Assembly: GCA_036674765.1 (NCBI GenBank)
Contig: JARVKI010000171.1
Location: 646 to 49,670 of the forward strand
Length of the DNA stretch: 49,025 bases
Direction of reading: 5' to 3'
From: Seiridium cupressi
Taxonomy: Eukaryota > Ascomycota > Sordariomycetes > Amphisphaeriales > Sporocadaceae
How positions within the stretch are numbered: position 1 is the stretch's first letter; each line of letters begins with the position of its first letter. Below, piece after piece: positions 10,392 through 19,003 of this stretch. The position numbers were made by a program, and so were the translations under genes. The notes beneath the pieces were generated by a model, which was given only the letters and a program-made list of their open reading frames with translations, had not been told where the DNA came from and searched no databases.

Positions 10392-12080
10392 ATGCTAGGC
10401 CGTCATCAGACCACAGCCGTCTTTGCATGGCTTCTGCAGCTGCTGTGTGTCGCTGCGAGCCCCATCTCGGACTACTACGAACCTAAGTTGGGTGCTGTCG
10501 CATCTGAAAAATCCGTCTGCAGTCAAATCGGTATCCAGCTCTTGAAGGATGGAGGTAATGCCGCAGATGCGTTGGTAGGCACCGTCTTCTGCGTCGGCGT
10601 TATCGGCATGGTGCACAGTGGTGTCGGAGGCGGCGGTTTCATGCTGGTGCGAAGCAGCAATGGAAGCTACGAGTTCATCGATTTCAGAGAAACCGCGCCC
10701 GCCGCAGCTTTCCAGGATATGTACGTCAACAACACAGACGCCAGCCTGTATGGCGGGCTCGCCAGTGGTGTCCCTGGAGAGTTGCGAGGCCTGGAGCACC
10801 TGCACAAGAATTACGGCAAGCTTCCTTGGGAACAGGTGATGAAGCCAGCAATCAAGGTGGCACGATATGGGTTCCGAGTGGACGAAGACCAGGTCCGCTA
10901 TATGAACTCCCTAACAGGTGCCTTCTTCACCGACGATCCTTCGTGGGCCATCGACTTTGCGCCTCACGGCCAGCGTGTACAGCTCAACGAGACCATGACC
11001 CGCAAGCGCTACGCCGATACTCTGGAGGTCATCTCAAAAGAAGGTGCCGATGCATTCTACACTGGAGCAATTGCCAACGCAACCATCTCGGCCTTGGCAA
11101 AATCTAACGGAACCATGGCCCTCGATGATCTAGCAAACTACACAGTCGCCATCCGAAAGCCTTCCGTTATCAACTACCGAGGCTATAAACTGACCACGTG
11201 CGGTGCTCCCGCTGGCGGTTCGGTGGCCTTAAGTACCTTGAACATCGTCAGCGGGTACTCTGGCTTCGGCGATCCTGCCCAAATCAACCTCACTACGCAC
11301 CGGCTTGATGAGGCCATACGGTTTGCGTACGGACAGCGCACACTGTTGGGCGACCCATCTTTCGACGACGGAATTTTGGAGTATCAGGAGTCCATGCTCT
11401 CCGAGGCCACGGGTGCAGAAGTTCGGTCTAAGCTCTTGGATTACACCACTCAGAATGTATCAGTATACGATCCCTCGGGTTTCGAGAGTCTTGAGACCCC
11501 TGGTACTAGTTATGTTGGCACAGCTGATGCAAGTGGCCTCTCCATCAGTCTTACGACTACCATCAACACGTTATTCGGCTCGCAGCTCATGGTCCCAGAG
11601 ACTGGCGTCATCATGAACAATGAGATGAACGATTTCTCTATTCCTGGAACGACTAATGCTTTTGGTTACATTCCCAGCCCAGCCAACTACATCGTTCCCG
11701 GAAAGCGACCGCTTTCGTCCATCTCACCGACCATTGTGGAGACTGCTGACGGCAGGTTGTACCTCGTCGTGGGATCTGCGGGCGGTAGCCGTATCATTAC
11801 AGCCACAATCCAAAACATTCACCATGTACTGGACCAGAACATGACTACACCGCAGGCCTTAGCTGAGCCCAGGCTGCACGACCAGCTAGTGCCGAACCAG
11901 GTCTCCTTTGAGTATGCGTACGCCAACAGCACAGTCGCTTATTTGCAGAGTCTTGGCCACAACGTGACTTGGGTCGCTCCGGGTTCGAGCACGGCGCAGG
12001 CTTTGAGACTGCTTCCCAATGGAACATTCGAGGCTGCGGGAGAGCCGAGACAGCTCAACTCAGGCGGACTTACCATATGA
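10392..12080 (+). CDS. Gamma-glutamyltranspeptidase (secreted)
   Basis: An intronless 562-residue protein. Family enzymes cleave the gamma-glutamyl bond of glutathione and related peptides and mature by self-cleavage into two subunits. Residues 1-22 form a signal peptide (AVFAWLLQLLCVAASP). Landmarks are in order: GGNAADALVGTVFCVGV at 54-70, the glycine run GVGGGGFM at 77-84, DFRE with the substrate-binding Arg99, the nucleophile Thr372 in PGTSY at the subunit junction, TTTINTLFGS at 388-397, NNEMNDFS at 409-416, the oxyanion motif LSSISP at 441-446 and GSAGGSRI from 461. Length is normal. The residue two after the nucleophile is Tyr374, where bacterial, yeast and human enzymes I recall have His. 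Several Asn-X-Ser/Thr sites fit a secreted protein. The frame opens 14 codons earlier, but this ATG directly precedes the signal peptide and follows a CT-rich leader. Confidence 0.95.
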   Translation: MLGRHQTTAVFAWLLQLLCVAASPISDYYEPKLGAVASEKSVCSQIGIQLLKDGGNAADALVGTVFCVGVIGMVHSGVGGGGFMLVRSSNGSYEFIDFRETAPAAAFQDMYVNNTDASLYGGLASGVPGELRGLEHLHKNYGKLPWEQVMKPAIKVARYGFRVDEDQVRYMNSLTGAFFTDDPSWAIDFAPHGQRVQLNETMTRKRYADTLEVISKEGADAFYTGAIANATISALAKSNGTMALDDLANYTVAIRKPSVINYRGYKLTTCGAPAGGSVALSTLNIVSGYSGFGDPAQINLTTHRLDEAIRFAYGQRTLLGDPSFDDGILEYQESMLSEATGAEVRSKLLDYTTQNVSVYDPSGFESLETPGTSYVGTADASGLSISLTTTINTLFGSQLMVPETGVIMNNEMNDFSIPGTTNAFGYIPSPANYIVPGKRPLSSISPTIVETADGRLYLVVGSAGGSRIITATIQNIHHVLDQNMTTPQALAEPRLHDQLVPNQVSFEYAYANSTVAYLQSLGHNVTWVAPGSSTAQALRLLPNGTFEAAGEPRQLNSGGLTI

Positions 12081-13120
12081 TGTGATGAGATCGTGATGCA
12101 ACGAAGATATAGTAATGATCAAGACACAATTTCTCCAGCGCAGAACCCGTTCACTTCGCCTGTGCAAAAGCCCGAATGTCTTGCATATGTGCAGCCAACC
12201 AGGACCGACAGAGTTGCTGATACCTGAATTGACTCTAGCGGTCTTGGCAGCACATTCATATCGACTGTTTTGCCTCACGTGTAAGGAAAAGTGACTAAGT
12301 TTAACTTACAACTGGTTCTAGGCGTTTGTTCAAAATTTAGCGGCCTGCAATAAGGCTTTACCAACTGGCAACTCCACTAAACTCATATGGCTCCAGTGCA
12401 TCAACCCGCCTAACACTTGAGAGACCTAATATTTCCGAGCCGATTAGAAACCCACCGTCAAGTCGATGCAAGATACCCAGATTTAAATAACAAGACTCAA
12501 TCTGAAGAACTACTCAAACGATGGGTAAAACGGAAGTGATGAAACGCAGGATCTCGGTCGACATTTCTGTGGGAATGATTTACAGGGGCCTGGAATTCAA
12601 CAGCTTGCTCAGCTATAGCTCTGCCATGATACTATCCGGTCGTGGTCAGCATCAGAACGTCTTGAAGCACTTCAAGTTATGGGTAATAAGCTTTGGCCTG
12701 AACGTATAAAATGAAGCGAGCGAACTGCATCAGGGTAAGCATTCGGAGCTCAGCCTATCATGTGTCGCTTGGGTCAAAGCAAACTGATACTGTCATATCA
12801 TTCTGATTGGTTGGAGTGTTCGCCAATCGCTGAGAATTTGCCACAGAATCTCGATATCAATAGCACAGTATACTGTTATTTTTGCAGTCAAGCATTCAAT
12901 CTGCACCCGACGGCGCCGGACCCGGCGCAACTCGGACGGCGCTTACACTCGACAAAGAACAATTCGTTGGTGCGGTGTTTGAGATACAGACCGAGTGTCC
13001 GAGACCCGAGATCACCTGACTAGCTATTCCCCCAAGCCCGACGCAGCTTCTCGGAACTCAACCTGAGTAACACCAAGTCTCCCCACAACACCATTATAAT
13101 CAGTTGGCACCACTTCCGGC
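12081..13120. other. Intergenic region upstream of the transcription factor
   Basis: About 1 kb with no recognisable gene. A GC-rich block at 12908-12942 carries several CGG/CCG triplets. A 7-base inverted pair, CTCGGAC at 12931-12937 and GTCCGAG at 12997-13003, lies 120-190 bases before the start of the Zn2Cys6 gene. Zn2Cys6 factors bind paired CGG triplets, so autoregulation is conceivable, but that is speculation. Confidence 0.4.
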
Positions 13121-15586
13121 ATGACGGATCACGAAAAGCACCTGTCTCCGAGACAGTCCAGGACTTGCAATCATTGCAAGGCGCGAAAAGTCCGATGTAT
13201 ATGTACGATTTCCTTTATGCTGCACTTAGCTAAGCCTGATCGGGTCACTCACTCCGTGCAGTCCAACCTGGCGCTCCAGCGTGCAGAAGTTGTGTAGTAA
13301 GATCCTCTGGATGGGTATCTCGCAGTGGTGTGAAGCTTATACCGCCTCCAGAAAAGACAGATTCCTTGTCAATTCAGCCACACCAAGCGATTACTGAGGC
13401 GCACAACCCCCACCAACCCCTATGGTTCGCGAGCACGCCTATCCCCTTCAACTGCCTACATGCTGACCCCATCTGCAGGACCCTCGGATAGACTTTCGAC
13501 TGTTGCCGCTGGGAATGAGCTTTACATTGATCGCATATTGGAGAATCCAGGCCTGGGCGGGGTCAGTATCAACGATGAATGCATCTTCAAGGTGAGATAG
13601 AAGAGAAATCGATCTTGAATCAGTCTCATTGACCCGTAGCCTAGACGCATGATCGCCACCGTGGGCCACCAATTATCTCTCTCTCTCTCTCCGTGTTCAC
13701 AGGACTAACTTGGTATGCAAGTAACAAGCTCGGTCATTGCCGTCTTCTCGGAGAGTAGATTCCGTCTCATCTCACAACGTCTCAAGCATAACCAAGTTCA
13801 GGAATTGGTTGAAAAGATTTCGGAACTTTTAGAGTGTAGAGCTGGCAAGTCCGTCAAAAAGACGATACCTTCCACTGCACTTCAGGATGGGTTCCCCTCA
13901 CCTTGTATACTCCCGGAAGAGGAGGCCGCCGCCTACATAAAGGCATATTTTGAATTCGTGCATCCCTTGTACCCCTTCCTTGAGCGACAGGCGTTTGAGC
14001 GCAAGGCATTCCTCCCAAATCTGGTTGGTCTGTTGGAGGAAGAACCCGCTTTTTCGGCTCTCTATCACGCTGTGCTCGCACTTGGGTGTCAGCACGTTGT
14101 AGGAGGATCTTTTGATCCAGGGAAAGGTCGCGCCTGGCAGATGTTCCAGGTATCATTAGCGATACTGCCTCACCTCCTACTGCCTCCCGACAGTCAGGCC
14201 ACTCTGCAGGTGCGTTCACGTTAGAATTACAGGGACTCAAGACTAACATTCGATAGGCAGTCACCGCCATGGTGGGCATCTTCCCCTCGGACCCCATATC
14301 ATCTGTTGACTCAAGCTTGTAGGCTGTATTTGGGATCAACATTCCCGGCATGCAAATTGATGAGTTATTCATTGAGGCAGCACGGATAGCCACTCGCATG
14401 GGATGCCATCGGGTCATATCAAAACGAGATACCGACTCTGTCTCCTGCTATAAGACGTTCTGGGTCATCTACATCCTTGAGCGCATACTTTGTTTCATAC
14501 ACGGAAGGAGTCCCGTAAGCCTGTCGTCTGGTCCTAACCATCCCTCGCTAAATGCTTCAGATACTCGCCGATTACGACATAGGCTGCCCCATACCCGAAA
14601 CACCCGAGTCGGACGTGGAGGGCATCAACTTCTTCTTGACCGCTATACGAGGCGGCAGGATCCTCTCCAAAGCCTACGAGATGTTGTTCTCGGTCAGCGC
14701 TACCATGAAGTCTACTAAGCAATATTTTGTCGCAATCGATGAAATCAAGAGTGACCTAGACCGGTGGACCAATTCGATACCGGCCAAGTTCCGGCCGGGC
14801 ATGCCTTTCAACCCCGGAAACACCCGAACGACTTTCCTATTTCTGAGGCTACATTACATGTACCACGCCCTCGTCATCGCATTATGTCGTTTGGAGCTGC
14901 ATATTGGTGTCGATCAGGGCACTGCGCGAATGAACAACACGAGAAAGCTCTTGATGAATACTGCCAGAACGGTCATACATCTGACCACATTCATCGAGTT
15001 GAAGCCTTATACCCCGCTGTGGTAAGTTTCATTCTTCCCAAGCCATGAACGCGCTCGTACTAACTCTGGGCTTAGGATGTTGGCCACAATTCCCGGCTCT
15101 GCAATGTTTATTCTCTTTGACTTTGTCATTCATAATGCAACGCATGTTGAGACAGATACCAATCTCAGGCTACTGGATACGGCCGCTGGCTATTACGGAC
15201 GGCTACAATATGCAACTGGAGGTTCTTTTCCTTCAATGCTGATGTCCGGATTTGCTCACATTGCTTCCGACTTTGTCCACCGAACTCGGACAGAAAACGG
15301 CTTGTCGTCGGCTGCAGTACCTGAGGGAGATGGCCGCGGCATCCCCGTCATGTCGAGCATGACTGCCCCATTCACTGCTGATGCTCTGGTGCCACAGTAT
15401 CCAAATACAGTCAAGGCCAATTTGGATGCTCTCCAGCCTCCTGGGCCGCCGTGCAGCATTCCCATCGAGATTTCACCAGAGCCGCTCCTCTACCCCATAG
15501 AAGACGGAGATCCCATGATAAATGATGATCTATTCAGCGGGATCAATTTCACCAACTTTTTTGACTCCGTGATTCCTGAATTCTAA
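13121..15586 (+). CDS. Zn2Cys6 (C6) fungal transcription factor
   Basis: A multi-exon regulator. Exons by splice signals are 13121-13202, 13262-13296, 13352-13591, a fourth from about 13722-13754 to 14209, 14257-14271, 14323-14514, 14561-15021 and 15076-15586. The zinc cluster is assembled from three exons: CNHCKARKVRC, then QPGAPACRSCV, then KRQIPC, giving C-X2-C-X6-C-X8-C-X2-C-X6-C. After it come a basic segment (KRLLRR), NELYIDRILENPGLGG and the fungal-specific factor domain with YFEFVHPLYPFLERQAFE, IDELFIEAARIATRMGCHR and ILADYDIGCPIPE. The acidic C-terminus includes MINDDLFSGINFTNFFDS, a plausible activation segment. It should act in the nucleus as a DNA-binding regulator; targets are unknown, though the P450 lies 1 kb downstream. 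Intron 3 is unresolved: donor 13592 and the branch-site-supported acceptor 13721 do not agree in phase; acceptor 13753 does. The fifth exon is only 15 nt. Confidence 0.85.
13676..13691. repeat. (TC)n microsatellite inside an intron
   Basis: Eight TC units lie inside the third intron of the Zn2Cys6 gene, upstream of a CTAAC branch-like site at 13705-13709. They probably serve as part of the polypyrimidine region. Confidence 0.8.
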
Positions 15587-16614
15587 CCTTGGGGGCCCGC
15601 TGCCACGTAAAATACCAGCATGCGCGCTCCCGAGCAGAATGTAACTCTGATGTACGATCTGCGAAGAGGGCAGATATCCCAGCCGCTGACTTCTAATGTA
15701 TATCAACAGAGGTTACGTCTTTCAGGGTAAACTTGCCATCAAAACATTACCCTCAGTAGACAGGAACTTGCGGTTGAAACCATGACAACAAACAGGCGCG
15801 GCATTAGATTGGGAAGGAAATGCAATTTGCCCCCATTGGCACGATAATGTGAGACCTTTTTGAAACTAGATCAATCATAGAAAAATGGTCAATATATGGT
15901 CTGGCGCTCAACCAGCAGGTCAAAGACGATGACAACCCAATTTCGCGAGATCCCCGGCATTATGTGTTACCTTAGCACTTGTTCAGAAACTGAGTCGCAT
16001 CATACCCGAGTCCCACACGGGGCAGTCATTCAAACCATATCATTATCAAGATGGCAATCGTTCATTCTATCTGAATCGGCGTTTTCAGCGAACTGTTGCC
16101 TCCGCAAGATGGCAGTGGAGCTTTGCAGTGTGATTTTCTCCACAATCCTTCGCCTGGTCCGGGGTTTCCAGTGAGAAAGCACCGAAAGCAAGAACTGGAA
16201 TGACATCCGAACATACCCCAGACCCTTGGCTCTCGCGAGGCATTGTGGAGTAGTCATCGTAAAATAAAGGGACGACGGCCTTAAAGCATCCCGCGGACGC
16301 CGGGGTCAAGGCGGATCCCTCAAGGATCAGAACGCTTATATGATAGCGTCTTATTAGGCTTCGGAAGCCACCAACTGGGATTTCGGGAATCGGTAAAGAC
16401 AGGGATCCATGCCCCAACTCAGTTCATAGTCTACACTACGGCCATTTCGACGGGTTAACAAGTCCGCTACGCAGACTTGGCTGTGCTGACGTCAAAATAT
16501 AAGCCAGCCAGATGCTGCATCCTTGGACGCTTGTGCATCTCATATCACATTGTTCACATATCGGAGGAAACGCAGATATATTCTGGAAGCGAGACTAGAC
16601 CAGGAGTTTGCAGC
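15587..16614. other. Intergenic region between transcription factor and P450
   Basis: About 1 kb with no credible gene. It contains the 3'UTR of the Zn2Cys6 gene and the promoter of the P450. Its distal part carries a clear CRE plus TATA arrangement, listed separately. Confidence 0.5.
16487..16502 (+). promoter_or_regulatory. CRE-type palindrome TGACGTCA abutting a TATA box
   Basis: A perfect palindromic CRE/ATF site TGACGTCA occupies 16487-16494 and is followed at once by AAATATAAG, with TATAA at 16498-16502. This sits about 115 bases before the P450 start codon. Perfect CREs are bound by bZIP factors of the ATF/CREB class. The close spacing to the TATA box makes this a likely core promoter for the P450 gene. 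Confidence 0.55.
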
Positions 16615-18480
16615 ATGTCTTCATCACCTCAACCGCAGTTTGCGCCCTCCATCAGTTTGGAACATCTGAAGCCTTTTGGTTTCCTCTTCGTCAGTGTTCT
16701 TCTCGCCTCCTATCTATTGTATCAATGGGCCCTCCCGAAACCCATTCCCGGCATCCCATACAATGTCGATTCGTCACGAAAAATCATGGGCGATGTCCCG
16801 GCCCTGCTCCAGGAAGTCAACAAGCCGGGCAAGACATTCATGAGCTACATCCGCAAGCAAGTCGACAAACACAATTCACCCATACTGCAAATCTTTGTTC
16901 GCCCGCTGGGAAAACCCATGGTCGTCTTGAGCGACTTCCGAGAGTCCTAGGATATCCTTATGCGCCGCAAAGACTTTGACCGCTCAAGATTCATGAGAGA
17001 TCTCTTCCACGGCGTCGCTCCCGAGCACCACATCATGCAGCAAACCAACTCGGTGTGGAAAGCGCACCGGAGGCTGCTTCAGGATCTCATGTCGCCGTCT
17101 TTCCTGCACCACGTCGCCGGGCCGGCTATTTGGTCCAATGTTCAGCGCCTGATCAAGCTGTGGGATCTCAAGGCTGAAATTGCCAGCGACCGATCCTTTT
17201 CTGCCACCGATGATATCTATGGTGCTGCTCTCGACGCCGTCTTTGCATTCGCGTTCGGAGAGGGCTTTCAGTACAGCGCCACGGCGCCGAATGTCCGGGT
17301 CCTGGAAGAATTGAGCCAATCAGAGAGAATCAGGCTCCGAGATGACGGCCGCGGCAATAATGACCAACTTATTGAATCTCCCGAAGCGCCGAGAGATACT
17401 GCCACAGCCTCGACACTGGATATCGCTTCAGCACTAGAGGAGATCAATGGCAAGCCGTATGCTCAACTCATATGGAGGTTCATCACGGCGAGAAAGCCAC
17501 GGTTTAGTCGTGCATTGAAGTTGCGAGACGAGTACATCTACCATGAGCTGAAGGAAGCGGTGCGGAGAATGGAAAATCAGGACATGGATGTGCGCTCGGC
17601 AGTCGACCACATGATGCAAAGGGAGACTAAGCTCGCGGAAAAGGACGGCAGAAACCCCGAATATCTCTCACCTGCAATGGCTGACGAGGTAAGGAGCATA
17701 CCCTTCTACCACCCTGCTTGAATATCAGGAGCTAATATATAAAAAAAAAACTCGCAGACTTTCGGTTTCGTCATCGCTGGCCACGAAACCACCAGCACAA
17801 CAATCCTATGGGGCCTCAAGCTCCTCGCGGACAACCCACAACCCCAAGCACACCTGCGCAAGGTGCTTCAAGCGGCTCACCACGAGGCGCTAAAGGCAAG
17901 GCGCAGTCCGACAATCGACGAGATCACAGAGGCCCATATCCCCTACCTCGACGCGGTGATGGAAGAGATCCTCCGGTGCGGCGGCACCGTGCCCGGCGTC
18001 GAACGGGAGGCCCAGTGCGACACCGAGGTCCTGGGCTACCCGATCGCCAAGGGCACCGTCGTGCTCATGTCCGGCACGGGGCCGAGCATGCTGGAGCCCG
18101 GGATCGACATTGACGAGAGCCGGCGCAGCGAGACCAGCCAGATGGCCAAGTCCGAGGGCCGGTTCAGGGCCTGGGACGTGGACGAGGTCGGCAAGTTCAA
18201 GCCCGAGAGGTGGCTTGTCCCCGCGGCTGACGGGTCGGGGGATGACGAGGAGTCCCAGTTCGACTCCGCGGCTGGTCCGCAGCTGGCGTTTGGGCTGGGG
18301 ACTCGGGGCTGCTATGGTAAGCGGCTCGCGTATCTGGAGTTGAGGATTCTGATCACCATGATTTTGTGGAACTTTGAGCTGTTGCGCACGCCGGAGAAGC
18401 TCTCTGGGGATGATGCGATTGCGGGGGTTACGTATAAGCCACAGCATTGCTATGTGAGGCTGAGAAAAGTGCTGTTGTAA
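16615..18480 (+). pseudogene. Cytochrome P450 monooxygenase with one premature TAG
   Basis: Two exons, 16615-17688 and 17758-18480, with a 69-nt intron (GTAAGG donor; A10 run before the CAG acceptor), span 599 codons. An N-terminal membrane anchor lies at residues about 21-40 (GFLFVSVLLASYLLYQWALP), followed by the Pro-rich PKPIPGIP. Class landmarks are intact: I-helix AGHETTST from residue 365, ExxR at 428-431 (EILR), PERW in FKPERWL and the heme loop FGLGTRGCYG with Cys543. Codon 112 is TAG at 16948-16950, between VVLSDFRES and DILMRRKDFDRS, inside otherwise well-conserved sequence. No plausible intron removes it. A single C-to-T change (CAG to TAG) explains it. Translation from the next ATG (16960) would lose the anchor and β1 region, so the allele is probably null. 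Substrate unknown. No other damage is visible, so the loss is recent or is a base-call error. Confidence 0.85.
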
Positions 18481-19003
18481 GACCAAAAAGAAATAGAAAA
18501 AGGGGTACATCTCCACTCAAGAACCCATTGACTCACCGCTTCAAAAGGAAATGTGTAGTACGAAATCACAATTAGCCTTACACTTCGTCTCATTTTACTA
18601 TACAGTTGTGTACAGATGCGGTTTAGTACGAAACAGAATGGTCCACTTTGAGGAAGCTTTACTCCCGAAACTGTTGGATGCAGTAATTATCATTCAAATG
18701 CAGCACAACCATTGATCTAGAACCTTATGTAGTAACGAGCCGTTTAGTATTATTCAATATACTTTATAGCTGGCGAGCCCATCTAAGGGTCTAGTAAAAC
18801 ACACCAACTTTTTTTTGTGAAACGAATGGTTCCGGAGAAGAGCCTCGAGGGTATATATAAATACGTCTTTTCTTCCAAATGGTTGAAGATCAATCGTAAA
18901 TCTCGTAAATCATGAAATCGTTTTCGGTCTTTGAAACATTTCCTTTCTTTTCCTTCCTTCCTTTCCTTCCTTCCTTTCCTCCCCGTGTCCGCAGCAACGA
19001 TAT
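18481..19003. other. Convergent intergenic region
   Basis: About 520 bases between the 3' ends of the rightward P450 and leftward GH43 genes. AT-rich; it should contain both 3'UTRs. It includes a TTCC-type repeat, listed separately. No gene is seen. Confidence 0.5.
18939..18981. repeat. TTCC/TTTCC microsatellite
   Basis: An imperfect run of TTCC and TTTCC units lies just beyond the stop codon of the GH43 gene, probably in its 3'UTR (GGAA repeats on that strand). Confidence 0.75.

Noticed and set aside
13297..13351. Zinc cluster apparently missing its sixth Cys (Trp instead)
   Set aside because: Reading through gives CVVRSSGW and later a stop. A GTAAGA donor at 13297 and a CAG acceptor at 13351 restore C-X6-C exactly, so this is an intron.
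16948..16950. Intron removing the P450 stop codon
   Set aside because: The only nearby GT-AG pair would be about 31 nt with a poor donor and would delete conserved VVLSDFRES residues.
13121..18480. Complete secondary-metabolite gene cluster
   Set aside because: Only a transcription factor and a broken P450 are adjacent; no polyketide synthase, peptide synthetase, terpene cyclase or transporter lies in the window.
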